Notes: generated by a model from the sequence alone, not told the origin. 64,000 nt of DNA from Streptomyces aureocirculatus (GCF_000720475.1 NZ_JOAP01000034.1:16390-80389), one strand, 5' to 3'. Shown: positions 1-12,257, numbered from the stretch's first letter. A program made the numbers and translations.

Positions 1-1999
<1,999 letters not shown>

Positions 2000-2007
2000 C
2001 GGTTGAA

Positions 2008-2047
2008 GGCCACCCGTTCAGCGCATATCAGATGCATACGGGTGGCC
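2008..2047 (+). terminator. Hairpin after ligA
   Basis: A perfect 9-bp stem (GGCCACCCG at 2008-2016 with CGGGTGGCC at 2039-2047) encloses a second small stem GCAT/ATGC. It starts eight bases after the ligA stop and has no U-tract, as is common in Streptomyces. Function as a terminator is inferred. Confidence 0.55.
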
Positions 2048-2257
2048 GGGGCGCATTCGGGCAACCATAGGCGACCGCTGCCCGTGGAAGCCCTCTGCGG
2101 CCTACTGTTGAGGTGTGCGCCTGCCGTGCCCCGCTGCGGATGGGGTATCCCCTGCTTGCCGAGAGCCGGGGAGGGTTTCGGACGTGGCTGTCCAAGGATC
2201 TTCAAGTCCGCGTGCTGCCGCGTGGCGTGGGCATCGCCGGCTGTGAGAGGGACGGGA

Positions 2258-5200
2258 ATGGAACCGACCGAGAGCGTCGCCCCGGACTCATGGCTGCGGT
2301 CGCGCCTGCGTCGCCTGCTCGGCGGACGGCGGGGCCGCCCGGGCGACGCCGTTCGCGGCCCCGGGGACGTGCGGGTCGCGCCGGCCGGTGGGCCGCCCGG
2401 GCTCCGGCCCCGTGAGCGCGCCTGGACCTCGGGCGTTGGCCTGAACGAGGGCCTCTGGCCGGGTGGGACGGCCGTTTTTGGCCCCGATGACGTCGTACAG
2501 GAGGAAGCAACGGCTCCACGGGGTATGGCACTTGGTGAGGGACCGGAGCCGGGCGGACGACGCGTGCCCGTGCGGGGAACCGGATGTCGCGAAACGGTGG
2601 TCCCGGCGGAGGCTGGCGTGACGGCGAGTGCCGAAGAGGAACGACGGGGCCCGGACGGGCGCGGTGCGCCGTGGCCGGGCAAGGACGAGACTGACAGCGC
2701 CGCGCGGCCGGTCACCGCACCGCCCTTACCGAGCGGGGCAGTTGACACGACGACGGCGGTACGGGCCGCGAACGCGGACACCGCGACGGGCACCGGGTTC
2801 GGCGGGACCGCCGATGCGGGCGCTGCGGCGCCTTTGGCGGGTGCGGTCTCTGTGGGCGGTGCGGCGCCTTTGGTGGATGCGGTGACGTCGTCGGGCGGGG
2901 TGGCGACGGCCGGGGTGGCCTCGGGCGGTTTGGCCGCCGGATCGGCCACCGGTGTGGTGACGGGAACAGTGACCGGGATGGCGACCGGCGCGGTCGCCGG
3001 GATGGCGACGGGTGCGGTCGTGGGCGCCGTCGGTGGTGCGACGGCCGGAGCCGGGCCCGGTTCGGGTGGTGTCCAGCACGGTGCGGCCGACGGTGGGACG
3101 GGCCCCGCCCCGGTCCGGGCCGCCGCGTCCGGTGCCGGGGGCGGCGGGGACGCCGCGCTCGGCCGAGGTGCGGTTCAGGGAGACGGCGGAGCCGCAGGCG
3201 GTGAGGGCGCTGCGGGCGTACGGGGTGTGGTGAACGGTGTCGGCGATGCCGGGAACGGCGCGGTGGGTCGGGGTGCGGCACGGACTGGTGTCGGGGACGG
3301 CGTGGCGGGTCGGGGTGCGGCACGGACTGGTGCCGGTGGTGCCGGGAACGGCGCGGTGGACCAGGGCTCGGCATGGACCGGTGTCGGTGGTGTCGGGGAC
3401 GGCGCGGTGGGTCGGGGTGCGGCGCGGACTGGTGTCAGTGGTGCCGGGGACGGCATGGCGGGTCGGGGTGCGGCACGGACTGGTGCCGGGGGCGGCGCGG
3501 AGGACCGGGGTGCGGCACGGACTGGTGCCGGGGGCGGCGCGAAGGACCGGGGTGCGGCACGGACTGGTGCCGGGGACGGCATGCCGGGTCGGGGTGCGGC
3601 ACGGACCGGTGCCGGTGGTGCCGGGAACGGCGCGGTGGACCAGGGCTCGGCATGGACCGGTGTCGGTGGTGCCGGGGACGGCGTGGCGGGTCGGGGTGCG
3701 GCACGGGCTGGTGCCGGGGGCGGCGCGGAGGACCCGGGTGCGGCACGGACTGGTGTCGGTGGTGCCGGGAACGGCGCGGCGGGCCGGGGTGCGGCACGGA
3801 CCGGTGTCGGTGGTGCCGGGGACGGCGCGGTGGGCCGGGGTGTGGTGGCCGGTGTCGGGGACGGCGTGGTGGGGCGGGGTGCGGTGCGGGCCGGGGCGGG
3901 GGCGGGCGCCGCGGGTGGTGGAGCGCGACGCGGACTGTGGCGCGGAGCCAGGGCGGCGGACGCACGAGGTACGGACACCCGGACCCCGGGCCTGGACGGC
4001 GGCGGCGTGGACGGCGACGACGAGGGCGGCCGCGGAAGCTGGCAGTTGCTGCCGACGGCCGTCGTCGCGGCAGCCGCGGTCGTCCTCGGCACCGGCTTCT
4101 TCCACGCGTTCACCGGCGGCCACGCGCTCTTCCCCGCCGGCACGGTCGGCTGGTCCCTGGCCATCCTGACCGGCCTCATCGTCGGCCATCTCGTCGCGCT
4201 CGGCCGCGACCGCTGGTGGGGCGGCACCGGCTCCGGCGGCGCACTGACCGTGGCGGTACTGCTCCTGTACGGCTGGATGCCCGCGGGCATGGTCAGCCTC
4301 ACCGTCGTCGTCCTGGTGGGCGTCGCCCGCCGCCACCGCTGGCGCCAGGGAGTGCTGCACGGCGCCGTGGACATCCTCGGCATCGGCGCGGGCGCCCTCA
4401 CGATGGCCGCGTTCGGCACCGCACCGTCCGCCGACTCCCCCTGGAACCCGGAGAGCTGGGACCTCTACACGGCGCCCGAGGTCGCCCTCGTCGCGGTCGC
4501 GTATCTCGCCGTCACCCGGGTCCTGCTCTGGTACGTGCACGCCCCGCGCACCGGCGCCCTGCCCACGGTCACCAGGACCGCCCTGGTCCGGCAGAGTCTG
4601 CTCGGTGTGGCCCTGCTCGGCATCGCCCCGCTGATCTGTGTCGTCGCGATGTCCCTGCCGCTGCTCCTGCCGCTGTTCACGATCCCGCTCGTCGCCCTGG
4701 ACTCCACGCTGTGGATCGCACGGGCCAGAGCCGAGGAGCAGCTCCGCGACCCGCTGACCGGACTGCCCAACCGGCAGTGGCTCCTTGAGCGCACCTGGAC
4801 GGCCCTAGACGACGCGGAACGCATCGGCGCGCGCTCCGCCCTGATGCTGATCGACATGGACCGTTTCCGTTCGGTCAACGACACCCTCGGCCATCTCGCC
4901 GGTGACCGGCTGCTCCTGCAGATCGCCGACCGGCTGCGGCTCGCGCTGCCGCGCGGCGCGGAGGCGGCCCGGCTCGGCGGCGACGAGTTCGCGGTGCTGC
5001 TCCCGGTCGCGGACTCCACGACGTCGGCCACGCGCGTCGCCCGCTCCCTGGTCGCCGCCCTCGGCTCGCCCCTCGACCTGGACGGCCTCACCCTCGTCCT
5101 GGAGGCAAGCGCCGGGCTCGCCGTCTTCCCCGACCACGCCCTGGACGCCGAAGGGCTGCTGCGCCGCGCGGACGTGGCGATGTACCAGGCCAAGCGGGAC

Positions 5201-6109
5201 CGTACGGGCGTCGAGGTGTACGAGTCCAAGCGGGACTCCAACACCCCCGACCGGCTCGGCCTCCTCGGCGATCTGCGCCGCGCCCTGGACGCCGGCGACG
5301 TGGAGCTGCACTACCAGCCGAAGGTCCGCTTCGACGGGCAGGTGGCCGGCCTGGAGGCGCTCGTGCGCTGGGTGCACCCCGAGCGCGGCAAGGTGCCGCC
5401 GGACGAGTTCATCGCCATCGCCGAGTCGTCCGGCCTGATGCCGCACCTCACGGAGTACGTCCTGGAGTCCGCCCTCGCCCAGGTCGCGAAGTGGCGTGCG
5501 CAGGGTCTGTACGTGCCGGTCGCGGTGAACGTGTCGCCGCGTGACGTGCACACCCCCGGTTTCGCGGGATCCGTGGCCGCGCGGCTCGCCCGTCACGGGG
5601 TGCCGCCGGGCGCGCTCCAACTGGAGATAACGGAGCACGTACTCCTGGAGGACCCGCAGCGCGCCGCCGACACCCTCGCCGGTCTCACCGGGCACGGCGT
5701 GAAGATGTCCCTCGACGACTTCGGCACCGGCTACTCCTCGCTGGTCCACCTGCGCCGTCTGCCCGTCAGCGAGCTGAAGATCGACCGGTCGTTCGTGGCC
5801 CGGCTCGCCGTCGACAACGAGGACGCCGAGATCGTGCGCTGTACGGTCGACCTCGCGCACTCCCTCGGTCTGCTCGTGGTCGCCGAGGGCGTCGAGGACG
5901 ACGAGACCTGGGAGCGCCTGCGGGACATGGGCTGCGACGCAGTCCAGGGCTGGCTGGTCGCCGCCGCGATGCCGCCGAGCGAGATGACGGCGTGGCTGCG
6001 CACGCGCGGTGAGCGCGGCTGGCACCGCCCCGTCGACCCGCCCGACGGCGCCCCCGCGCCGCAGCCCCCGGACCCCGCCCCCTCCTCCCCGAGCCGCGCC
6101 ATCCCGTAG
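2258..6109 (+). CDS. rmdB: Membrane GGDEF-EAL c-di-GMP protein, RmdB-like
   Basis: Predicted c-di-GMP phosphodiesterase (possibly bifunctional) of about 1283 aa. ATG 2258 is chosen because GAGAGG lies 7 bases upstream; the frame stays open further upstream to 2003. Order: disordered N-terminus; Gly/Ala repeat tract (about residues 325-550); several hydrophobic helices (about 598-820); GGDEF domain with intact RLGGDEF near residue 905; EAL domain with EAL near 1032. The EAL residues I can check are present: NVSPRDV, LEITEH, DDFGTGYSSL, LKIDRSF, AEGVED and VQGWL. The I-site position reads RGAE rather than RxxD, so product inhibition of the cyclase domain is not expected. Position next to ligA matches the S. 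coelicolor gene named rmdB, which is from memory. Confidence 0.85.
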   Translation: MEPTESVAPDSWLRSRLRRLLGGRRGRPGDAVRGPGDVRVAPAGGPPGLRPRERAWTSGVGLNEGLWPGGTAVFGPDDVVQEEATAPRGMALGEGPEPGGRRVPVRGTGCRETVVPAEAGVTASAEEERRGPDGRGAPWPGKDETDSAARPVTAPPLPSGAVDTTTAVRAANADTATGTGFGGTADAGAAAPLAGAVSVGGAAPLVDAVTSSGGVATAGVASGGLAAGSATGVVTGTVTGMATGAVAGMATGAVVGAVGGATAGAGPGSGGVQHGAADGGTGPAPVRAAASGAGGGGDAALGRGAVQGDGGAAGGEGAAGVRGVVNGVGDAGNGAVGRGAARTGVGDGVAGRGAARTGAGGAGNGAVDQGSAWTGVGGVGDGAVGRGAARTGVSGAGDGMAGRGAARTGAGGGAEDRGAARTGAGGGAKDRGAARTGAGDGMPGRGAARTGAGGAGNGAVDQGSAWTGVGGAGDGVAGRGAARAGAGGGAEDPGAARTGVGGAGNGAAGRGAARTGVGGAGDGAVGRGVVAGVGDGVVGRGAVRAGAGAGAAGGGARRGLWRGARAADARGTDTRTPGLDGGGVDGDDEGGRGSWQLLPTAVVAAAAVVLGTGFFHAFTGGHALFPAGTVGWSLAILTGLIVGHLVALGRDRWWGGTGSGGALTVAVLLLYGWMPAGMVSLTVVVLVGVARRHRWRQGVLHGAVDILGIGAGALTMAAFGTAPSADSPWNPESWDLYTAPEVALVAVAYLAVTRVLLWYVHAPRTGALPTVTRTALVRQSLLGVALLGIAPLICVVAMSLPLLLPLFTIPLVALDSTLWIARARAEEQLRDPLTGLPNRQWLLERTWTALDDAERIGARSALMLIDMDRFRSVNDTLGHLAGDRLLLQIADRLRLALPRGAEAARLGGDEFAVLLPVADSTTSATRVARSLVAALGSPLDLDGLTLVLEASAGLAVFPDHALDAEGLLRRADVAMYQAKRDRTGVEVYESKRDSNTPDRLGLLGDLRRALDAGDVELHYQPKVRFDGQVAGLEALVRWVHPERGKVPPDEFIAIAESSGLMPHLTEYVLESALAQVAKWRAQGLYVPVAVNVSPRDVHTPGFAGSVAARLARHGVPPGALQLEITEHVLLEDPQRAADTLAGLTGHGVKMSLDDFGTGYSSLVHLRRLPVSELKIDRSFVARLAVDNEDAEIVRCTVDLAHSLGLLVVAEGVEDDETWERLRDMGCDAVQGWLVAAAMPPSEMTAWLRTRGERGWHRPVDPPDGAPAPQPPDPAPSSPSRAIP
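3238..3895 (+). repeat. In-frame 51/42-nt tandem repeats inside rmdB
   Basis: About 14 degenerate units end in GAARTG (or SAWTG). Longer units are 17 codons (for example VGGAGDGVAGRGAARAG) and shorter ones 14 codons (AGGGAEDRGAARTG); the difference is a three-residue insertion. The unit length keeps the frame. Strong GC skew leaves all other frames open here too, which creates many spurious ORFs on both strands. Confidence 0.9.
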
Positions 6110-6241
6110 CCCGCACCGGCGCAGGACCCTCGGTCACGGACCGCCCCCACCCCGCCCCGCGAAGAAGTCGGGCGCGGGCAGTGCGGGCCGCCCCATAGGA
6201 TTGGGGGTGAACCCATCACACTCACCCCTGAGGATCGCTGC

Positions 6242-6538
6242 ATGCCTGGCATTACGCGCGAGGAGGTCGCACACCTCGCCCGCCTTGCACGTCTGGAGCT
6301 GAAGGAGGAGGAGCTCGATCACTTCTCCGGTCAGCTCGACGACATCATCGGCGCGGTCGCCCGCGTCTCGGAGGTCGCCGACCAAGACGTACCGCCGACC
6401 TCCCACCCGCTGCCGCTGACGAATGTCATGCGCGCGGACGAGGTCCGTCCGTCGCTCACCCCCGAGCAGGCGCTCTCCGGAGCCCCGGCCCAGGAGCAGC
6501 AGCGTTTCAAGGTGCCGCAGATCCTGGGGGAGGACTAA
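6242..6538 (+). CDS. gatC: Asp/Glu-tRNA amidotransferase subunit C
   Basis: Small subunit of the GatCAB complex, which converts Glu-tRNA(Gln) and Asp-tRNA(Asn) to the amidated forms. The protein has 98 aa, the usual GatC length. It starts [20 protein letters not shown] and has the family pattern of two helices followed by an extended tail ([19 protein letters not shown]) that wraps GatA. A TAGGAT hexamer at 6196-6201 could be a -10 element, but I see no good -35. It is the first gene of the gatCAB cluster, with gatA six bases downstream. Confidence 0.96.
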   Translation: MPGITREEVAHLARLARLELKEEELDHFSGQLDDIIGAVARVSEVADQDVPPTSHPLPLTNVMRADEVRPSLTPEQALSGAPAQEQQRFKVPQILGED

Positions 6539-6544
6539 CAAGTC

Positions 6545-8044
6545 ATGACGGACAGCAACATCATCAAGCTGGGCGCGGCCGAGATCGCCGCGAAGATCGC
6601 CGCGGGCGAGCTGACGGCCGTGGAGGTCACCGAGGCCCATCTGGCCCGGATCGACGCCGTCGACGAGAAGGTGCACGCCTTCCTGCACGTCGACCGCGAG
6701 GGCGCGCTCGCGCAGGCCCGCGCCGTCGACGAGAAGCGCGCGCGGGGCGAGAAGCTCGGCCCGCTCGCCGGTGTCCCGCTCGCCCTGAAGGACATCTTCA
6801 CCACCGAGGGCGTCCCGACCACGGTCGGCTCCAAGATCCTCGAGGGCTGGATCCCGCCGTACGACGCGACGGTCACCAAGCGCCTGAAGGCCGCCGACGT
6901 GGTCATCCTCGGCAAGACCAACATGGACGAGTTCGCCATGGGGTCGAGCACCGAGAACAGCGCCTACGGCCCCACCGGCAACCCCTGGGACCTGACCAGG
7001 ATCCCCGGCGGCTCCGGCGGCGGTTCGAGCGCCGCGCTCGCCGCGTACGAGACCCCGCTCGCCATCGGCACGGACACCGGCGGCTCCATCCGCCAGCCCG
7101 CGGCCGTCACCGGCACGGTCGGCGTCAAGCCGACGTACGGCGGCGTCTCGCGGTACGGCATGGTGGCGTTCTCCTCCTCCCTGGACCAGGGCGGGCCCTG
7201 CGCCCGCAGCGTCCTGGACGCGGCCCTGCTGCACGAGGTCATCGCCGGGCACGACCCGCTGGACTCGACGTCCGTGGACGCCCCGGTGCCACCGGTCGTG
7301 GAGGCCGCCCGCAACGGCTCGGTCGCCGGGATGCGCGTCGGCGTCGTCAAGCAGTTCCGCGGCGAGGGCTACCAGGCCGGTGTCGTGCAGCGCTTCGACG
7401 AGTCGGTCGAGCTCCTCAAGGGGCTCGGCGCGGAGATCGTCGAGCTGGACTGCCCCTCCTTCGACCTGGCCCTTTCGGCGTACTACCTGATCGCGCCCTC
7501 CGAGTGCTCGTCGAACCTCGCCCGGTTCGACGCCATGCGCTACGGCCTGCGCGTCGGTGACGACGGCACGAAGTCCGCCGAGGACGTCACCGCGCTCACC
7601 CGCGAGGCCGGCTTCGGCGACGAGGTCAAGCGCCGCGTGATGCTCGGTACGTACGCACTCAGCTCCGGCTACTACGACGCGTACTACGGCAGTGCCCAGA
7701 AGGTCCGCACGCTCATCACGCGGGACTTCGAGAAGGCCTTCGAGCAGGTCGACGTGATCGTCTCGCCGACGACGCCCACCACCGCCTTCCCGATCGGCGA
7801 GCGCGCCGACGACCCGATGGCGATGTACCTGGCGGACCTGTGCACCATCCCGACCAACCTGGCGGGCAACGCCGCCATGTCGCTGCCCTGCGGCCTCGCG
7901 CCGGAGGACGGTCTGCCCGTCGGACTCCAGATCATCGCCCCCGCCATGAAGGACGAGCGTCTTTACAAGGTGGGTGCGGCCGTCGAGGCCGCCTTCGTGG
8001 AAAAGTGGGGCCACCCGCTGCATGAGGAGGCACCGTCGCTATGA
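6545..8044 (+). CDS. gatA: Asp/Glu-tRNA amidotransferase subunit A
   Basis: Glutaminase subunit of GatCAB, releasing ammonia from glutamine for tRNA amidation. It has 499 aa, normal for the family. The amidase-signature Ser-cisSer-Lys triad is visible: K in VPLALKDIF, the glycine/serine-rich stretch [13 protein letters not shown], and the nucleophile region [11 protein letters not shown]. The start ATG follows gatC by six bases. Its stop overlaps the start of the next small ORF by four bases (ATGA), consistent with translational coupling. Confidence 0.97.
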   Translation: MTDSNIIKLGAAEIAAKIAAGELTAVEVTEAHLARIDAVDEKVHAFLHVDREGALAQARAVDEKRARGEKLGPLAGVPLALKDIFTTEGVPTTVGSKILEGWIPPYDATVTKRLKAADVVILGKTNMDEFAMGSSTENSAYGPTGNPWDLTRIPGGSGGGSSAALAAYETPLAIGTDTGGSIRQPAAVTGTVGVKPTYGGVSRYGMVAFSSSLDQGGPCARSVLDAALLHEVIAGHDPLDSTSVDAPVPPVVEAARNGSVAGMRVGVVKQFRGEGYQAGVVQRFDESVELLKGLGAEIVELDCPSFDLALSAYYLIAPSECSSNLARFDAMRYGLRVGDDGTKSAEDVTALTREAGFGDEVKRRVMLGTYALSSGYYDAYYGSAQKVRTLITRDFEKAFEQVDVIVSPTTPTTAFPIGERADDPMAMYLADLCTIPTNLAGNAAMSLPCGLAPEDGLPVGLQIIAPAMKDERLYKVGAAVEAAFVEKWGHPLHEEAPSL

Positions 8045-8286
8045 GCAACAAGGCACTGTCCAAGGCCAAGGGCTTCAGGAAGTCCAGGACCGGCACGTAT
8101 CTGTCCATCGGCACCACCGCGTTCGGCGCGCTGAGCACGCTCAAGCAGGTCAAGAAGGCCCGCGCCGAGAACGACGCGCTCAAGCTCGTCGACGCGGTCG
8201 TCTCCGCCGCCGCCATCGTCACGGGCATCGCCATCCTGGTGCGTGAGCTGAGGCGCATCGGCGACGACGACGTTCTGCTCGGCTGA
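8041..8286 (+). CDS. Small membrane protein between gatA and gatB
   Basis: 81-aa protein of unknown function. It overlaps the gatA stop by four bases and lies 18 bases before gatB, so it should be co-transcribed with the amidotransferase. The N-terminus is basic ([12 protein letters not shown]), followed by a hydrophobic stretch ([16 protein letters not shown]), a basic linker (KQVKKAR) and a second hydrophobic helix ([16 protein letters not shown]). I recognise no catalytic motif. From memory a similar gene sits at this place in other Streptomyces, which would argue that it is real. Confidence 0.8.
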   Translation: MSNKALSKAKGFRKSRTGTYLSIGTTAFGALSTLKQVKKARAENDALKLVDAVVSAAAIVTGIAILVRELRRIGDDDVLLG

Positions 8287-8304
8287 GAGGGAAGTTCCAA
8301 CACC

Positions 8305-9822
8305 GTGACTGTCACGACCACCCCCGATCTGGTGCCGTACGAGGACGCGCTCGCGACGTACGACCCGGTCATGGGCCTTGAGGTCCATGTCGAGCTCGGC
8401 ACCAAGACGAAGATGTTCTGCGGCTGCTCGACCGCGCTCGGCGCGGACGCCAACACGCAGACCTGTCCCACCTGCCTCGGCCTGCCCGGCGCCCTGCCGG
8501 TCGTCAACGAGGTCGGCGTGGAATCCGCCATCAAGATCGGCCTCGCGCTGCACTGCGAGATCGCCGAGTGGTGCCGTTTCGCCCGGAAGAACTACTTCTA
8601 TCCGGACATGCCGAAGAACTTCCAGACCTCCCAGTACGACGAGCCGATCGCCTTCAACGGCTATCTGGACGTCCAACTGGAGGACGGCGAGGTCTTCCGC
8701 GTGGAGATCGAGCGCGCCCACATGGAGGAGGACACCGGCAAGTCGACGCACGTCGGCGGCGCCACCGGCCGTATCCACGGCGCCTCGCACTCCCTGCTCG
8801 ACTACAACCGCGCGGGCATCCCGCTCATCGAGATCGTCACCAAGCCGATCGTCGGTGCCGGTGAGCGCGCCCCCGAGGTCGCCAAGGCCTACGTCGCCGA
8901 GCTGCGCGAGCTCATCAGGGCGCTCGGCGTGTCCGAGGCCCGTATGGAGCAGGGCCAGATGCGCTGCGACGTGAACCTCTCGCTGCGCCCGCACGGCCGG
9001 GAGAAGTTCGGCACGCGCTCCGAGACGAAGAACGTCAACTCGCTGCGTTCCGTGGAGCGCGCCGCCCGCTTCGAGATCCAGCGGCACGCCGCGGTTCTCG
9101 GCGCGGGCGGCACGATCGTGCAGGAGACCCGGCACTTCCACGAGGACGACGGCTCCACCACGTCAGGCCGGGTCAAGGAGGAGGCGGAGGACTACCGCTA
9201 CTTCCCCGAGCCCGACCTGGTCCCGGTCGCCCCGTCCCGCGAGTGGGTCGAGGCCCTGCGCGCGGAGCTGCCGGAGCTGCCGCTGACCCAGCGCAACCGG
9301 CTGCGCGAGGAGTGGGGCGTCTCCGCCCACGACATGCAGTCGATCCTCAACGCCGGTGCGATCGGCCCGATCGTCGCCACCATCAACGCGGGCGCGGACG
9401 CCGTGTCCGCCCGCAAGTGGTGGATGGGCGAGCTGGCGCGCAACGCCAACGAGCAGGGTGTGGACCTCGGTTCGCTGCCGATCACGCCGGAGCACGTGGC
9501 GCGCGTCTCGGCGCTCGTCGCCGCCGGTGAGCTGAACGACAAGCTGGCCCGTCAGGTCATCGACGGCGTCCTCAAGGGTGAGGGCACGCCCGACGAGGTC
9601 GTCGAGAAGCGCGGCCTGAAGGTCGTCTCCGACGAGGGTGCGCTGACCACCGCCGTCGAGGAGGCCATCGCGGGCAACCCGGCCATCGCGGACAAGATCC
9701 GCGGCGGCAAGGTCGCGGCGGTCGGCGCGCTGGTCGGCGCGGTCATGAAGGCCACCCGCGGCCAGGCCGACGCGGCCCGCGTCAAGGAGCTGATCCTTCA
9801 GCAGCTCGGCGTCGAGGGCTGA
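8305..9822 (+). CDS. gatB: Asp/Glu-tRNA amidotransferase subunit B
   Basis: Kinase and tRNA-binding subunit of GatCAB: it phosphorylates the tRNA-bound Glu/Asp before amidation. Length is 505 aa. The family signature MGLEVHVEL and the cysteine-containing region [10 protein letters not shown] through [10 protein letters not shown] are at the N-terminus. The helical YqeY-like tail ([20 protein letters not shown]) is intact at the C-terminus. The GTG start is preceded by GAGAGGGAAG. A strong hairpin 21 bases after the stop ends the operon. Confidence 0.97.
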   Translation: MTVTTTPDLVPYEDALATYDPVMGLEVHVELGTKTKMFCGCSTALGADANTQTCPTCLGLPGALPVVNEVGVESAIKIGLALHCEIAEWCRFARKNYFYPDMPKNFQTSQYDEPIAFNGYLDVQLEDGEVFRVEIERAHMEEDTGKSTHVGGATGRIHGASHSLLDYNRAGIPLIEIVTKPIVGAGERAPEVAKAYVAELRELIRALGVSEARMEQGQMRCDVNLSLRPHGREKFGTRSETKNVNSLRSVERAARFEIQRHAAVLGAGGTIVQETRHFHEDDGSTTSGRVKEEAEDYRYFPEPDLVPVAPSREWVEALRAELPELPLTQRNRLREEWGVSAHDMQSILNAGAIGPIVATINAGADAVSARKWWMGELARNANEQGVDLGSLPITPEHVARVSALVAAGELNDKLARQVIDGVLKGEGTPDEVVEKRGLKVVSDEGALTTAVEEAIAGNPAIADKIRGGKVAAVGALVGAVMKATRGQADAARVKELILQQLGVEG

Positions 9823-9843
9823 CGCCCGGAGCTTTTCCGCAGC

Positions 9844-9885
9844 CGAGAGGGGCCCCGCGACTTCGACGTCGCGGGGCCCCTCTCG
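9844..9885 (+). terminator. 18-bp perfect hairpin after gatB
   Basis: Perfect 18-bp inverted repeat (9844-9861 with 9868-9885) and a 6-base loop. No U-tract follows. It lies between gatB and the phospholipase gene on the same strand, so it should stop read-through from the gat operon. Confidence 0.8.
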
Positions 9886-10014
9886 CGCAAGCGGAAGGCG
9901 TTCACCGCGACTTCGGTCCGCGGCCTTCCCTGTGCCATCGGGAGTCACTACCGTCCCAGCTCAAGAAGCCAATGGGTCAATGGACAACCATTGGGTGTCG
10001 ACTGGAGGTTGGGC

Positions 10015-12099
10015 GTGGCGGAGATATCGCGCAGGCGAATGATGGCTGTGGGCGGTGGTGCTCTCGGGGCCGCCGCGGTGGGGTCCTTCCTGCCCCCGTC
10101 CCTCCAGGAGGCGCTCGCCAGGACGCCGCCGAAGGGCGGGCTCGGCGCGATCGAGCACGTGGTGATCCTGATGCAGGAGAACCGGTCCTTCGACCACTAC
10201 TTCGGGTCCCTGCGCGGCGTGCGCGGCTTCTCCGACCGCAACGCCCTGCGACTTCCCAGCGGCAGAAGCGTCTTCGAGCAGCCCGCCGGACCGCGCACCG
10301 TGCTGCCCTTCCCGGTCCGCGAGGCCGCCGCCGCGCAGCGCAAGGACATCCAGTACATCGGCGCCCTCGACCACTCCTGGAGCGGCGGAGCCAAGGCCTG
10401 GCACGACGGCTGGATGGACGGCTGGGTCACCGCCAAGACCGCGGCCACGATGGCGTACTACACGCGCGAGGACATCCCGCTGCACTACGAGCTCGCCGAC
10501 ACCTTCACCGTCTGCGACGCCTACCACTCCTCCATCCACACCTCCACCAGCCCCAACCGCAACCACCTGTGGAGCGGCAAGACAGGCTTCGAGGCGAACG
10601 GCAAGCGGGCCGTCGACAACGACGCGTACGACGAGGGCAGGCACCCCGGGTACGGCTGGAGCACCTACGCGGAGCGCCTGGAGAAGGCCGGGGTGAGCTG
10701 GCAGACGTACACCGAGTGGGAGAACTTCACCGACAACCAGATCGAGTTCTTCGCCACCTTCAAGGCCATCGCGCGCAAGGTCCTCGCCAGGACCGGCCAC
10801 ACCTATATGGAGGCCTTCTACGCCAAGGTCCGCGACGCCAAGGACGAGGCGGAGCGCGGCAGGCTGCTCGCCGCGCTCGACGACGGCGTGAAGACGTTGA
10901 GCAGGCGCGAGCGGTCCCTGTTCGAGCGGGGCCTGCGCCGGGTGCCCACCGGCAAGCTGGCCGAGACGTTCGCCGCCGACGTCGCGGACGGAAAGCTCCC
11001 CCGGGTCAGCTATCTGGTGCCGTCCGCCCTGGACTCCGAGCACCCCTCGGTGTCCTCGCCCGTCCACAGCGCCACCATCGTCTACAAGATCCTCGACGCG
11101 CTCGCCTCGCACCCCGAGGTGTGGCGGCGTACCGCCGTCTTCATCAACTACGACGAGAACGACGGCTTCTTCGACCATGTGCCGCCGCCCGTGCCCGCGG
11201 CGGGCAACCAGGAGGAGTACTGGGAGGGACGGCCGACCGGCCTCGGCGCCCGGGTGCCGATGCTCGTCGTGTCGCCGTGGACCGTCGGCGGCTATGTGTG
11301 CTCCGAGGTCTTCGACCACACCTCCGTCGTGCGCTTCCTGGAGAAGTGGACGGGCGTGCGCGAGCCCAACATCGGCGACTGGCGCCGCACCGTCGCCGGC
11401 GACCTCACCAGTGCCTTCGACTTCCACCGCGGATACCGCCAGCCGGAGGTGGAGCAGCCCGGCGAGATCCCGGTGTTCAGCGGCCGCTGGCAGCCGAAGC
11501 CGCCGGAGAAGCAGTCGATGCCGGTCCAGGAGCCGGGGCTGCGCCGGGCCCGCCCGCTGCCGTACCAGCCGGATGCCGACCTCAAGCGGGCCAAGGACGG
11601 CACCCTGAAGGTGCGCCTGCGCAACGGCGGCCGCCGCAGCGCGCACTTCGCGCTGTACCCGTACGCGGCGGAGTTCCCCGTACCGCAGCATCAGGACGTG
11701 GCGCACGAGGGCTCCTGGGCCCTGCCCGAGAAGAGTGACGCCTACCACTTCACCGTCACCGGGCCGAACGGATTCCGCCGCGAATTCGTAGGACAGCGGG
11801 AAGGCGCGGCGGCACTCTCCTCGGCGATCACCCGGCGCGAGATCCACCTCACGCTGGCCAACCGTGGCAAGGCGCCGCTGGTCTTCACGGTCCGGCCGCT
11901 CGGCTATGTGGAGGAGGCGGACGTCCGGCGGCGGACCCGCACGGTACGGATCAAGGCGGGCAGCAGCCGCACCATCGCCTGGGCGACCGGTGACGAGCGC
12001 GGCTGGTACGACATCGAGGTGACCGCCGAGGGCGACAAGGGCTTCAGGCGCCGTCTGATGGGACACATCGAGAACGGGCGCGCGAGCGTATCGGGCTGA
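10015..12099 (+). CDS. Tat-exported phosphocholine-type phospholipase C
   Basis: Secreted phosphoesterase of the bacterial phospholipase C family, expected to cleave phosphatidylcholine or sphingomyelin outside the cell. GTG 10015 is chosen because GGAGG lies six bases before it, giving 694 aa. The N-terminus has a twin-arginine signal (SRRRMMAVGGGALGAAAVG). Family motifs follow: HVVILMQENRSFDHYFG, SPNRNHLWSG and NYDENDGFFDHVPPP. The C-terminal third (from about KDGTLKVRLRNGG) looks like the two small beta domains typical of this family. Substrate preference cannot be read from the sequence. Confidence 0.92.
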   Translation: MAEISRRRMMAVGGGALGAAAVGSFLPPSLQEALARTPPKGGLGAIEHVVILMQENRSFDHYFGSLRGVRGFSDRNALRLPSGRSVFEQPAGPRTVLPFPVREAAAAQRKDIQYIGALDHSWSGGAKAWHDGWMDGWVTAKTAATMAYYTREDIPLHYELADTFTVCDAYHSSIHTSTSPNRNHLWSGKTGFEANGKRAVDNDAYDEGRHPGYGWSTYAERLEKAGVSWQTYTEWENFTDNQIEFFATFKAIARKVLARTGHTYMEAFYAKVRDAKDEAERGRLLAALDDGVKTLSRRERSLFERGLRRVPTGKLAETFAADVADGKLPRVSYLVPSALDSEHPSVSSPVHSATIVYKILDALASHPEVWRRTAVFINYDENDGFFDHVPPPVPAAGNQEEYWEGRPTGLGARVPMLVVSPWTVGGYVCSEVFDHTSVVRFLEKWTGVREPNIGDWRRTVAGDLTSAFDFHRGYRQPEVEQPGEIPVFSGRWQPKPPEKQSMPVQEPGLRRARPLPYQPDADLKRAKDGTLKVRLRNGGRRSAHFALYPYAAEFPVPQHQDVAHEGSWALPEKSDAYHFTVTGPNGFRREFVGQREGAAALSSAITRREIHLTLANRGKAPLVFTVRPLGYVEEADVRRRTRTVRIKAGSSRTIAWATGDERGWYDIEVTAEGDKGFRRRLMGHIENGRASVSG

Positions 12100-12210
12100 T
12101 CTCCCGGGGCGCGCGACACGCCTTGTGACCTTGTGAGTAAGGACACGAAAGGGACCAAGGATCTCCACGGGCTGTCAAAGTGTCTGCGCATGGGTCATGT
12201 CCACTTCGGT

Positions 12211-12257
12211 GAAGATCGCGGCATAAGCGAAGATCTTCATGAAGATCGCGGCATAAG
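12211..12257. promoter_or_regulatory. 30-bp-spaced direct repeat upstream of the MMPL gene
   Basis: GAAGATCGCGGCATAAG occurs at 12211-12227 and again at 12241-12257. A 10-bp palindrome GAAGATCTTC lies between them at 12229-12238. The region is AT-richer than its surroundings and lies about 115 bases before the transporter start. A regulator-binding role is inferred. Confidence 0.5.

Noticed and set aside
2202..4540. Long open frames on the minus strand and other plus frames across the rmdB repeat region
   Set aside because: All arise from the skewed GC of the in-frame repeats; their translations are His/Arg/Pro repeats with no family features.
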